From: Berkiella sp964502705
GTDB lineage: Bacteria; Pseudomonadota; Gammaproteobacteria; Berkiellales; Berkiellaceae
Reading direction: 5' to 3'
DNA: 64,000 nt
Assembly: GCA_964502705.1 (NCBI GenBank)
Contig: CAZCXZ010000002.1
Span: 1-64,000, forward strand
Below the pieces are notes generated by a model. The model worked only from the letters and a program-made list of their open reading frames with translations, ran no database searches and had not been told where the DNA came from. Positions 54,430 through 63,333 of the stretch are shown piece after piece. The stretch's first letter is position 1. The number at the start of each line of letters is the position of its first letter. The translations under genes were made by a program, and so were the position numbers.

Positions 54430-54999
54430 ATGAAAGCACTGACACAATCACTTTTTTTGATCCCCGCATTACTGATGCCAATTGCAGGTTGGTGCGAAAA
54501 GTCTGAATACAAAATTGATAAAAGCCACACTTCCGTAAACTGGGAAATCAGTCACTTTGATTTTTCCCATTATTTTGGCAAATGGGAAGCTGAAGGTAAA
54601 TTATGGCTCGATAAAGAAAAGCCAGAAAATAGCAAAGTGGATATTGTCATAAAAGTAAATGATATGATAACAGGTAATGACAAACTCAATAAGCATCTTA
54701 AAACCGCTGAATTCTTTAATACCGCAACATTTCCTAAAGCGACATTTGTTAGCGACAAAATTGAAGTGCAAGATGGCAAGGTCGCTAAAGTGCATGGTAA
54801 TCTCACCTTACGAGGCGTTACCAAGCCTGTTGTACTAGAAGTGATCTCACAAAAAATTGATAAAAATATGATGGGTAAAGATACCGCAGGTTTTAGAGCT
54901 AAAACCGCACTAAAGCGTTCAGACTATGGCATGACGGCCTTTTTGCCAGGTTTAGGCGATGACGTGCAGCTTGACATTGAAGTTGAAGCAAATAAATAA
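54430..54999 (+). CDS. YceI-family periplasmic protein (first copy)
   Basis: This is a 189-residue periplasmic lipocalin-like protein of the YceI family, members of which bind isoprenoid lipids such as polyprenyl quinone precursors. I choose ATG 54430 (signal peptide to about residue 22, AGWC) with AGAAGG upstream; a reading from 54376 adds an unlikely tail. Core blocks are YKIDKSHTSVNWEISHFDFS, FPKATFVSDKIE and GNLTLRGVTKPVVLEV. A cytochrome b561 gene follows after 12 bases, then a second yceI, the common yceI-yceJ pairing. Confidence 0.93.
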   Translation: MKALTQSLFLIPALLMPIAGWCEKSEYKIDKSHTSVNWEISHFDFSHYFGKWEAEGKLWLDKEKPENSKVDIVIKVNDMITGNDKLNKHLKTAEFFNTATFPKATFVSDKIEVQDGKVAKVHGNLTLRGVTKPVVLEVISQKIDKNMMGKDTAGFRAKTALKRSDYGMTAFLPGLGDDVQLDIEVEANK

Positions 55000-55011
55000 T
55001 CGGATACATTT

Positions 55012-55551
55012 ATGCCATTAAAAAACACCGAGCACCGATTTGGAACAGTGAGTATGCTGTTCCATTGGATAATGGCGCTAATCATTATCGGAATGATTGC
55101 ACTAGGTTTATATATGGTGGAGTTACCAATCAGTCTTAAAAAGTTGAAGTACTATGGATGGCACAAACAATTTGGTGTGTTGGTGTTAATGCTGGTCACA
55201 GCGCGATTAGCATGGCGCTTTAGTAATACAACACCGCGTCTACCACCACAAATGCCAAAATGGGAACAGTTTGCGGCGCATGGCGTGCATTATGTCTTTT
55301 ATGTGTTTATGTTCGCTTTGCCCATTACAGGCTGGATGCTCTCAAGTGCAGCAGGATTACCTGTTTCCTTCTTTGGTTTATTTGTGTTGCCAGATCTCGT
55401 GAGCGCGAGTGAACCCTTACGATTACAACTGACGCTAGTGCATCAATGGCTGGCTTATGGGCTGATTGCTGCCATTTGTGGTCATTTTGCGGCAGCAATC
55501 AAACATCATTTTATTGATAAAGACGACATATTGCGGAGAATGTTACCATGA
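55012..55551 (+). CDS. yceJ: Cytochrome b561-type membrane protein
   Basis: This is a four-helix di-haem b561 protein of 179 residues. Candidate haem-ligand His residues are in SMLFHWIMA (helix 1), YGWHKQFGV (helix 2), AAHGVHYVFYVFMF (helix 3) and LVHQWLAYG with CGHFAAAIKHHF (helix 4 and end). It transfers electrons across or within the inner membrane, probably from quinol to a periplasmic partner. It overlaps the second yceI start by 4 bases. Confidence 0.93.
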   Translation: MPLKNTEHRFGTVSMLFHWIMALIIIGMIALGLYMVELPISLKKLKYYGWHKQFGVLVLMLVTARLAWRFSNTTPRLPPQMPKWEQFAAHGVHYVFYVFMFALPITGWMLSSAAGLPVSFFGLFVLPDLVSASEPLRLQLTLVHQWLAYGLIAAICGHFAAAIKHHFIDKDDILRRMLP

Positions 55552-56114
55552 AGACCTTATCAACTTTATTAGCTACGACTTTCATATTACCTGCAATAGC
55601 GTTTGCTGAAGTGACTTCTTGGCAAATAATACCAAGTGACAGTGCTGTACGCTTCACTGCAACACAGAATAGTGCTCCCGTGAAAGGGAGTTTTAGCACA
55701 GTCGAAGGAAAAATCAATTTCTCTGCCGACGATCTAAAAGACAGCAAAGTCGATATAAAAATTGACATGAACTCAGTCCATACCAGCTACAAAGAATTAG
55801 TCGATACTCTAAAAATGGCCGATTGGCTTGATGTTGCAAAATTTCCAGAAGCGCATTTTACTTCCGACAAGATATCAAAAGTGAAAGACAATGATTACTT
55901 AGCAGCAGGTACCCTACAAATACGCGATAAGAAAATGCCTCTTGAAGTGGGTTTCACAATAAAAGAATCTTTGAAGAATTCTTTAACCGTGAATGGTGAG
56001 ACTACTATTAAACGAACAGCGTTTGGTGTGGGCCAAGGCGATTGGGCGAGCACCGATGAAGTGAAAGATGAAGTCAAAATCACCTTTGATCTCATGTTAA
56101 AGCCTCAAGGTTAA
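55548..56114 (+). CDS. YceI-family periplasmic protein (second copy)
   Basis: This second YceI-family protein has 188 residues and a signal peptide (1-20, ending AFA). Core blocks are WQIIPSDSAVRFTATQNSAPV, FPEAHFTSDKI and GETTIKRTAFGVGQGDW. It differs clearly from the first copy, so the duplication is old and the two may bind different lipids. Its start overlaps the b561 stop (ATGA), which couples their translation. Confidence 0.93.
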   Translation: MKTLSTLLATTFILPAIAFAEVTSWQIIPSDSAVRFTATQNSAPVKGSFSTVEGKINFSADDLKDSKVDIKIDMNSVHTSYKELVDTLKMADWLDVAKFPEAHFTSDKISKVKDNDYLAAGTLQIRDKKMPLEVGFTIKESLKNSLTVNGETTIKRTAFGVGQGDWASTDEVKDEVKITFDLMLKPQG

Positions 56115-56121
56115 TCAAAGG

Positions 56122-56146
56122 GTGGCTGCTCCATTAGGGCAGCCAT
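56122..56146 (+). terminator. Weak hairpin after the yceI operon
   Basis: Arms TGGCTGC/GCAGCCA with a 9-base loop lie 8 bases after the stop. No T-run follows, so this is at best a Rho-aided terminator. Confidence 0.25.
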
Positions 56147-56251
56147 ACCGACGCTCGTCTCAGAAAGCCCAGTGAGTTGCCTACTAAGTTATTTTTATAA
56201 CGGCTTACTAGCGCTATTCAAAGGTCATGTTCTTAACATATAATTATTAAG

Positions 56252-57439
56252 ATGAATAAAATAGATAAATCTTGGTTGTTTCCGGCAGCATTGGTCTTTT
56301 ATGAAATTTCGACCTACTTATCGAATGATATGTATCTGCCGAGTCTGCCACAAATTACCCGCGATATGCGCATCACCCAGGATTTGGCGGAATATACTTT
56401 ATTGTTTTGGTTTTTAGGCTCGGCTTCCATGCAGTTGTTGATGGGGCCCTTGTCCGATCGTTACGGTCGAAAAATAGTGTTAATGACCGGTGGCTTATTT
56501 TATGTGTTGGCAAACGTGGTTTGCGCCATTACCTCTGATATTTATCTTTTTCTGATTGCAAGGTTTGTACAAGGCACCGCGGTGTGTTCCATGGTGGTTG
56601 CAGGTTATGCCGCCATTCATGAAACTTACGATACCACGCGAGCGATAAAAATTATTGCTATGATGGGGACGGTTACCATCTTAGCACCCGCATTTGGCCC
56701 GTTATTAGGCGCGGTGATTTTACAATTTTCAGAATGGCGATCCATCTTTTATTTACTAGCCTTATGGTCATTCGTGGCAATGTTATTATTGGCTAAGGTC
56801 ATGCGCGAAACCAACCCTAAGCGTGTGCCCATCCATCTTAAAGAGATCGCTAGTGATTTTATGACTATCGCAAAGCGAAAAGCCTTTCTTCACTACATGA
56901 TACCGTACTGCTTACTGTTTATGGCCTTTATTTGTTGGATAGTTGAAAGCCCATTTGTCATTATCGAGACACTCAAAAAATCGCCTTTAGAATATGGTTA
57001 CGTGCAGTTAGCTATTTTTGGCTCATTCATGCTTGGCGCTCAAATTGTCCATTTTATGGCGGAAAAAGTCTCACCACAGTATTTAATCAACGTGGGCATG
57101 AGCATTGCTTTAGCCGCAGTGTTGCTATTGGTCTTGCTGAGTAGCTTAGACAACCAAGCCTATTTTTCATTGATATTGCTGTTGATGGTATTTTCAACGG
57201 GGGCTGCCATCGCATTTGGTCCATTAAGTCGCTGTGCCATTGACGCGTGTGAAGAGGCCATGGGAAGAAGAATGGCAATATTTTCAACCTATATGAACAC
57301 TTTTGGTGTGTTTGCGACTATCTTGGTAACCCTCACTAACGATAAAACCATGGCAAACTTGTCTATACCGATTGCGCTAGGGGTTATTTTTGCGTTTATT
57401 ATTTATCATCTCAGTCATGATAAGAATAAAGCTAGATAA
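56252..57439 (+). CDS. Bcr/CflA-type MFS drug exporter
   Basis: This is a 395-residue 12-helix drug:proton antiporter. The start YEISTYLSNDMYLPSLPQI is characteristic of the Bcr/CflA branch, and the loop 2-3 motif is GPLSDRYGRK. The antiporter motif C region TILAPAFGPLLGAVI is present in helix 5. The substrate is unknown; relatives export bicyclomycin, chloramphenicol or sulfonamides. It stands alone with about 137 bases upstream for its promoter. Confidence 0.92.
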   Translation: MNKIDKSWLFPAALVFYEISTYLSNDMYLPSLPQITRDMRITQDLAEYTLLFWFLGSASMQLLMGPLSDRYGRKIVLMTGGLFYVLANVVCAITSDIYLFLIARFVQGTAVCSMVVAGYAAIHETYDTTRAIKIIAMMGTVTILAPAFGPLLGAVILQFSEWRSIFYLLALWSFVAMLLLAKVMRETNPKRVPIHLKEIASDFMTIAKRKAFLHYMIPYCLLFMAFICWIVESPFVIIETLKKSPLEYGYVQLAIFGSFMLGAQIVHFMAEKVSPQYLINVGMSIALAAVLLLVLLSSLDNQAYFSLILLLMVFSTGAAIAFGPLSRCAIDACEEAMGRRMAIFSTYMNTFGVFATILVTLTNDKTMANLSIPIALGVIFAFIIYHLSHDKNKAR

Positions 57440-57530
57440 CTTCGCATATTGGGTGGTTTTACTTGCATTTAAAGTCAGGATCCATACACTTGCTGAATCA
57501 TGATCATATACGAATAATTGAGGGCATATC

Positions 57531-58865
57531 ATGCAAGCAGGTCCATCTAGCCAATCACGACGCTTCAGTGTTTTAGAGCTGCAAAGAATTTTAGATATTG
57601 CGCCGCATTTTATCGATAAAAGTAAAAAAAATATTTTTGTGCTAACCGCTGGTAGTTCCTTACCTGTATTGCAAGAATTGCTACAAAATGAAGATTTGTG
57701 GAACAACGACGATCCCATTGCTGCATTTCGTCACGCAATTGCGCAACACGAAGCAATGATTCCGAGCTTTAGTGATCAAAGTGATAAATTAAGAGAATCA
57801 CTAGCACATGCAAATCTGTTGTCACCTCGTAATGGCACCAGCGAGGTTTATAAGCAAATTGAAGTCGAAATAGAAGATTTGAAACAAAGACTGGTTCCGA
57901 TTGGCGATTTCGAATGGGCGGTGGTATGCAAATTATCAATGCAGTTTTCAGATCTCTTGCCCAAAACACATGAAGGGCGTGCTGCAATACAGGGTCTAGT
58001 CGAACAATTACAGCTCATTCATAAAATCACCAATAGTGATACTTATAAAGAAGGTGCGGCCTTCTTGCGTTGTGATTTCAGTTATTTGCAAGACGTTTTC
58101 GTAGAGACGATAGCAAAAATCTGTGCTTCGGGTTTTATTGGTAGTGCACATGCCATTCATCGATATATGTCATTAGCGCCATGGGTATTATCGGAATCAG
58201 AGCGCAACGTTTTTGATAGCACTAAAATAGCAATGACCTTAGCGCCAGGATTATTCCAAGGTTTAGGCATATTTGGACAGATCATTCCAAGAACAGGTGA
58301 TGAGTTGCACAATATGCAAGCCGATACTCGCGAATATGCTTTATTTAAAAAAGTCATGATGGAACTTATCGCTCTGCCACACTTTCAAAAGCCGTTTGAT
58401 GTTAGCTTATATTTGGGGACTGATCCGGTCGCAGCAGCACCAAACTCTAAAGATAAGAAAGCCTATCAACCACCGTCAAGTAGTACTTCGCGACATGTTT
58501 CCTTATTAGACAAATTTCGTAATTTGAGTCTCTCTTCCTCTTCATCATCTTCCTCTTCTTCGAGCTCTTCTTCGAGCTCTGCTCCAACAAGAGCTGAAAG
58601 AAAGAGCTCATACTCAGCAGCTAAGGTAGATAAAGGCCATGTAGTGGCAAGAACAGTAAGCGAACCTGGCACGTCTCTATTACCTGGATATGGTTTAATT
58701 CGAGCAGTGGGATCATCACCATCAAGCCCGCGGCAGAGTTCCAGTGGCAGGACGGGCGTACCGACAACCACAACGACAACCACAACGACAACCACCGTCA
58801 CAACGCCGGTAGATCCTTCTGATGCCAATAAACCAAAAGGAAGTGGAAATTTGAATCTTCGTTAG
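57531..58865 (+). CDS. Unknown protein with poly-Ser and poly-Thr tail, effector-like
   Basis: I do not recognise this 444-residue protein. Residues 1-310 are mostly helical and globular with no catalytic motif I can name (blocks such as LQRILDIAPHFIDKSKKN and GDFEWAVVCKLSMQF). The rest is low complexity: a run of 16 Ser (335-350), a basic segment TRAERKSSYSAAK, a SSPSSPRQSSSGRTG region, and 11 Thr (412-422). No signal peptide or membrane helix is present. GAGGG precedes the ATG. Such tails are common in secreted effectors of amoeba-associated bacteria (inference). The stop overlaps the convergent CBS gene by 4 bases. Confidence 0.78.
   Translation: MQAGPSSQSRRFSVLELQRILDIAPHFIDKSKKNIFVLTAGSSLPVLQELLQNEDLWNNDDPIAAFRHAIAQHEAMIPSFSDQSDKLRESLAHANLLSPRNGTSEVYKQIEVEIEDLKQRLVPIGDFEWAVVCKLSMQFSDLLPKTHEGRAAIQGLVEQLQLIHKITNSDTYKEGAAFLRCDFSYLQDVFVETIAKICASGFIGSAHAIHRYMSLAPWVLSESERNVFDSTKIAMTLAPGLFQGLGIFGQIIPRTGDELHNMQADTREYALFKKVMMELIALPHFQKPFDVSLYLGTDPVAAAPNSKDKKAYQPPSSSTSRHVSLLDKFRNLSLSSSSSSSSSSSSSSSSAPTRAERKSSYSAAKVDKGHVVARTVSEPGTSLLPGYGLIRAVGSSPSSPRQSSSGRTGVPTTTTTTTTTTTVTTPVDPSDANKPKGSGNLNLR
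58533..58580 (+). repeat. Poly-serine codon tract
   Basis: Sixteen consecutive Ser codons, a mix of TCT, TCC, TCA, TCG and AGC. The mixed codons mean the amino acid, not DNA slippage, is under selection. Confidence 0.95.
58764..58796 (+). repeat. Poly-threonine tract with a 12-base DNA repeat
   Basis: Eleven Thr codons built from near-identical 12-base units ACAACCACAACG. In-frame gain or loss of units would change tail length without a frameshift. Confidence 0.92.
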
Positions 58866-59296
58866 CCGCCGTGGATATAGCCGGTAAGCGCGGAGATTTC
58901 TTGTTGTTGTTGCAACATGACCCAGCGTGTGATGTCGCCGATGGAAATGATCCCAACGAGTTTGTCATTATCAACAACCGGTAAATGACGAAATCGTTTT
59001 TCGGTGATGATTTCCATGGCCCTTTGTACGGTCGTATCAGAGGTTACGGTCAGTACATTTTTGGTCATCACATCACTAACTTTAACGGTAGCTGCATCAA
59101 GCTTCTTGCTCACCAGTTTATTTATAATGTCGCGTTCACTGATAATGCCTTGTACTTTCTCGCCATCCATAACCAGCAAAGCACCGATGCCGAATTGTGA
59201 GAGTAATGCTGCACACTCGTAACAAGTATGTTCACCAGTTAACGTTTGAATTTTACTGCTCTTTTCTTTTAACAGCATGCTTAATGGTGTTTGCAT
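58862..59296 (-). CDS. CBS-domain protein
   Basis: This is a 144-residue protein made of two CBS domains (about 15-65 and 75-135), for example MDGEKVQGIISERDI and VVDNDKLVGIISIGDITRW. Such stand-alone pairs bind adenine nucleotides and regulate partner enzymes or transporters. AGGAG precedes the ATG. The CPA2 antiporter gene is divergent and 194 bases away; regulation of that antiporter is possible but not shown. Confidence 0.93.
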   Translation of the reverse strand: MQTPLSMLLKEKSSKIQTLTGEHTCYECAALLSQFGIGALLVMDGEKVQGIISERDIINKLVSKKLDAATVKVSDVMTKNVLTVTSDTTVQRAMEIITEKRFRHLPVVDNDKLVGIISIGDITRWVMLQQQQEISALTGYIHGG

Positions 59297-59490
59297 TATG
59301 ATTTACTCCTAGGGCATTAATAAGAAGTATAGACAGGTTGCTTCCACCAACGTGCTATTAACATGACATTTATACAGTGAAAATGCGAATCTTTGATATG
59401 CACGCTCCTGCGTTATATATCAATAGAATGAATTCGTTGCTAAGTTTGTAGTTGAATATATGGAAATCTTTTAAAAGCTAAGGTGGTTGA

Positions 59491-61254
59491 TTGCACAGTA
59501 ATGCCCTAGTCTTCGTTCAAGACTTAGCAGTGATTATGATGGTGGCGGGGCTCATTTCTGTATTGTGCCATCGATTTAAGCAACCTGTGGTTTTGGGCTA
59601 CATTCTTGCGGGCATGATTATTGGTCCTTATACACCGCCATTCTCATTTATCCAAGATATCAACACCATTCAAACATTGGCTGAATTAGGCGTGATATTC
59701 CTCCTGTTCTCTCTAGGCTTGGAGTTTAACCTAAGCAAACTCAGTAAAGTTGGCAAATCAGCATCTGTGGCAACGCTGATGGAAATTGTTGTCATGACAG
59801 GGATGGGGTATTGGGTAGGGCGGCTATTTGGGTGGAGTCAAACAGACTCGATATTCTTGGGCGCCATGCTGGCAATATCGTCTACCACCATTATTTTGAA
59901 GGCACTAGAAGAATTGGGGTTGAAGCACAAAAAATTTGCTCAGCTCATTTTTGGCATATTGATTCTAGAAGATATTTTTGCCATCGCCATTTTGGCGTTT
60001 CTGTCGACCATTTCTATTACCGGCTCTATGCATGCTGAAGATTTTATCATTACCTTAGGTAAACTATCGACCTTTCTTGTCGTATCACTCTTCTTGGGGA
60101 TTATGATTGTTCCGCGCGTGCTTTCCTACATTGCTAAATTTAACAGCCGTGAAATTCTGTTGATCTCCGTTTTGGGAATTTGCTTTGGTTTTTGTTTACT
60201 TGTCATTCGATTAGGATACAGTGTTGCCTTAGGCGCGTTTATTATTGGCGCCATCATGGCTGAATCTCGACAGTTACAAACCATTGAAACGCTTATCATG
60301 CCGCTGCGCGATATGTTCAGTGCGATTTTCTTTGTATCTGTTGGGCTCATGTTCGACCCTAGTGTTTTAATGACACACACCTGGCCAATTGTTGGCATTA
60401 CGATTGTGGTGGTGGTTGGCAAAGTGATAAGTAGTGGTCTTGGTATTCTATTAACGGGTGAAAATGGTAAAACGTCCATGCGTGTTGGCTTGGGGTTGGC
60501 GCAAATTGGGGAGTTCTCGTTTATTATTGCGACACTGGGGGTTACTTTAGGGGTAACCAGTGGTTTTCTATATCCGATTGCGGTGACTATTTCTGCAATT
60601 ACCACCTTATTAACGCCTTTCTTAATCAAATACTCCGATACCATTGCAAAAGGCGTGTCCTTTTTTATTCCAACTGCTGTGAGCAATCAGTTTCAAAGAT
60701 ACTCATATTGGCTACATGCAAAACACCCCAATCACAATGTCAGCATCAATCGCTACAAATTATATAATATTATTCAGGTGATTATTAACTTATTCATCGT
60801 GATGGGTATTTTCTTTACCTGCGCTTATCTTGCAAGCACGGCATGGGGCGATTGGATATTATCATTTACCAATCACCACATTCAAAAAGCAATATTCTGG
60901 GCCTTGGCTTTCATTGTGTCACTGCCATTTTTAATTGCGGCATACCGAAAAATTCAATTCATTTGTTTGCTGTTAACTGAGCTGAATATTAAAGATGATA
61001 AATCAAATTTAAAATTAAAATGGCACAAAATTGTTGCTGAGCTCATTCCGCTTTTTTCACTAATCAGCATCATGCTATTTATTAGTGCATTGAGTATCAG
61101 TATTCTACCACCGATTGAATTGCTTATTTTTATCAGTTTTGTCGCCTTGATATTAATTGCGCTACTTTACACTTGGTTTATCAAGTTGCATTCAAGATTA
61201 AAAGATATTTTTCTGGAAACATTCCAGAAAGATGATCATGATCAATCAAAGTAA
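59491..61254 (+). CDS. CPA2-family cation:proton antiporter
   Basis: This is a 587-residue antiporter of the monovalent cation:proton antiporter-2 (KefB/C-like) family with about 12-13 helices. Family blocks are LGYILAGMIIGPYTPP, LAELGVIFLLFSLGLEFN and LAISSTTIILKALEE. The protein continues about 190 residues after the core with further helices and a charged end, but no RCK/TrkA-N domain is evident, so it should not be NAD-gated. The start is TTG 59491 with AAGG 7 bases upstream; a TGA precedes it and no in-frame ATG is near. It overlaps the convergent gene by 9 bases. Confidence 0.9.
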   Translation: MHSNALVFVQDLAVIMMVAGLISVLCHRFKQPVVLGYILAGMIIGPYTPPFSFIQDINTIQTLAELGVIFLLFSLGLEFNLSKLSKVGKSASVATLMEIVVMTGMGYWVGRLFGWSQTDSIFLGAMLAISSTTIILKALEELGLKHKKFAQLIFGILILEDIFAIAILAFLSTISITGSMHAEDFIITLGKLSTFLVVSLFLGIMIVPRVLSYIAKFNSREILLISVLGICFGFCLLVIRLGYSVALGAFIIGAIMAESRQLQTIETLIMPLRDMFSAIFFVSVGLMFDPSVLMTHTWPIVGITIVVVVGKVISSGLGILLTGENGKTSMRVGLGLAQIGEFSFIIATLGVTLGVTSGFLYPIAVTISAITTLLTPFLIKYSDTIAKGVSFFIPTAVSNQFQRYSYWLHAKHPNHNVSINRYKLYNIIQVIINLFIVMGIFFTCAYLASTAWGDWILSFTNHHIQKAIFWALAFIVSLPFLIAAYRKIQFICLLLTELNIKDDKSNLKLKWHKIVAELIPLFSLISIMLFISALSISILPPIELLIFISFVALILIALLYTWFIKLHSRLKDIFLETFQKDDHDQSK

Positions 61255-63297
61255 CTTTAATTTGAATAATGGCAAAACACTATTATAGTCATCTGTCCAA
61301 TCAATTGTTAATTCGGTTTTAGTGTCTAAGAGATTGATACCTTCTACTTTGCGTAACCACTCGGAAAAATGCGGATCGCTGGTTAATATCGCCCAATCTG
61401 AGTAAAACCGAAAGGTTTCTAAGTCTAACGCGGTTTGTATCCAAGAATGATTTAACGAATGATCTTGTGCAAGCTTTTTCGTGAGAGGCATAAAGTCAAT
61501 ATACGTGTTTGTCGTGTGGAAGGCGATGATCCCATTGGGGTTAAGTAAACTGCGATATAACGCTACAGCTTCTTGGGTTAGTAAATGAGATGGGACGGCA
61601 TCACCACTAAAAGCATCGGCGACAATCAAGTCATATTTTTTAAAGTTAGGAGCGAATCGTGATTTGACTAACGACAGTCTTGCATCACCTAGAATAATAT
61701 TGTGATTGGCCGGCGATTTTTTTAGAAATGAAAAATATTGATTTGCATAATCAACTACATTTTCGTCTATTTCATAAAAATCAACATGATCGCCTTTTTT
61801 TGCTAAAACAGCAATCGTGCCACAACCCAACCCGATGGCCGCAATGTTAAGTGGCCGATCATGTTGTTGATGTAAATAGCGAAATGCTAACTCAACGCCA
61901 GACGAGACACCATAATAGCTGGTGGGGGTTAATTCTTTTTCGGCGCTTTGAAATTGTATACCATGCAATATTTGACCATTGCGCAAGTCCCTGAAGCGGT
62001 AGGGGTCGTCAAACGCACCATTTTGTATCACGCGGATTAAACCATACACACTTCTTTTTTGTGCCAATACCGATATTTTCGGTTGAAAAAGAATCAATGA
62101 AAATAAGATAACGATGATAACCGAACAGGTAATCGTCAAGAAATTAAATATCCAAACGGGATCCTCATCTTTATAGAGTTGATGAGCCAAAAATAACGTA
62201 AGACCGGTAATAAGTGCTAATGGAATGTAAAAATCCCATGAAAGGGCATGAAATACAAAAGCAGCCATATTCACAAACACGCTACCTAACACACCACCAA
62301 GCGCAATCAACAGATAAAATGTGGTTAGGGAATTTTTTGAAGGCTTGCGTCTTACCAATTCACCATGACAAATCATGCAAGCAATAAAGAGTAATCCCAG
62401 TAAAACGAGTAGTGCTTCAAAGCCGACTAAACGTTGTTGATAGGATAGCCATAAAGTTAAGGTAAGTAATACGAAAAAAGCACAAATCCAAAACGAACGC
62501 TGGTAACCACTTTCTTTAGAAAAAGTCACAATATATGAAATGAGGTATAGTGCCAGTGGCAGCACCCATATGAGGGGCAGATTAATAATATTTTGTGCAA
62601 GAAACTGCGTTATCGATAACAGCAAAGCGCAAGTTAAAAAACTCAACATTAGCCACTGACTTGCTTTTAAGAGAGTGACATCCTGCTTTTGATTTTCAAT
62701 GACCTTGGCTTGTTTCTTAAACGCAAAAAGGGACATGAAAATCGCACAGATACTGCAATAGCCAATATACAGCACGGTCCATAACAGCCCTTGCTTGTGT
62801 AATCCTATCGATGGTTCAAGTAAGAATGGGTATCCTAGCAGTCCAATAAGCGAACCTGCATTTGAAATTGAATAGAAATAATAAGGGAATTCACTTTCTT
62901 TAACGTGACAATACCAATGTTGAAGTAAAGGGTTAGAAGCTGATATCACAATAAACGGTAGTAAAATAATCGATGCTAATAAAAGGCAAATACTAGTGGG
63001 TGGCCACGCAAGACTATCTATCACAAAAGAATCAAGATTAATGGGCATGAAATAAAGTGACGCTATAATTAAAGCGAAGTGAATCATTGCCTGTATTCGA
63101 ATAGAAGCAAGCTTTGCTAATAGATAAGCATATAAATAGCCAAGGAGTAAGCTTGTTTGAAAAAAGATCATACAGGTGATCCAGACAAAGGCGCCTCCGC
63201 CAAATTGTGGGAGCAAATGTTTAGCAAGCAGGAGTTGAACAAAGAAAAGCAAGAAAGCACTAATAAATATGCCACTGCCGACTAGCATCCGAATCAT
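61246..63297 (-). CDS. Fused MFS-like membrane domain and spermidine-synthase-like domain protein
   Basis: This is a 683-residue fusion. The N-terminal 420 residues form about 12 membrane helices (opening FISAFLLFFVQLLLAKHLLP). The C-terminal 240 residues have a SAM/decarboxy-SAM-binding fold of the spermidine-synthase type: NIAAIGLGCGTIAVLA, YEIDENVVDYA, GDARLSL and IVADAFSGDAVP. The pattern DAFSGD replaces the catalytic region of true SpeE, so polyamine synthesis is not certain. TTGGAG precedes the ATG. A close paralogue lies immediately upstream on the same strand. Confidence 0.88.
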   Translation of the reverse strand: MIRMLVGSGIFISAFLLFFVQLLLAKHLLPQFGGGAFVWITCMIFFQTSLLLGYLYAYLLAKLASIRIQAMIHFALIIASLYFMPINLDSFVIDSLAWPPTSICLLLASIILLPFIVISASNPLLQHWYCHVKESEFPYYFYSISNAGSLIGLLGYPFLLEPSIGLHKQGLLWTVLYIGYCSICAIFMSLFAFKKQAKVIENQKQDVTLLKASQWLMLSFLTCALLLSITQFLAQNIINLPLIWVLPLALYLISYIVTFSKESGYQRSFWICAFFVLLTLTLWLSYQQRLVGFEALLVLLGLLFIACMICHGELVRRKPSKNSLTTFYLLIALGGVLGSVFVNMAAFVFHALSWDFYIPLALITGLTLFLAHQLYKDEDPVWIFNFLTITCSVIIVILFSLILFQPKISVLAQKRSVYGLIRVIQNGAFDDPYRFRDLRNGQILHGIQFQSAEKELTPTSYYGVSSGVELAFRYLHQQHDRPLNIAAIGLGCGTIAVLAKKGDHVDFYEIDENVVDYANQYFSFLKKSPANHNIILGDARLSLVKSRFAPNFKKYDLIVADAFSGDAVPSHLLTQEAVALYRSLLNPNGIIAFHTTNTYIDFMPLTKKLAQDHSLNHSWIQTALDLETFRFYSDWAILTSDPHFSEWLRKVEGINLLDTKTELTIDWTDDYNSVLPLFKLKLL

Positions 63298-63333
63298 ATT
63301 AACTCCAAGTAAAAAAACGAATTAAACGGCAAA

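Noticed and set aside
58466..58828. Minus-strand frame rich in poly-Val and poly-Glu
   Set aside because: It is the complement of the Ser/Thr-rich tail of the real plus-strand gene; it has no ribosome site and its composition is an artefact.
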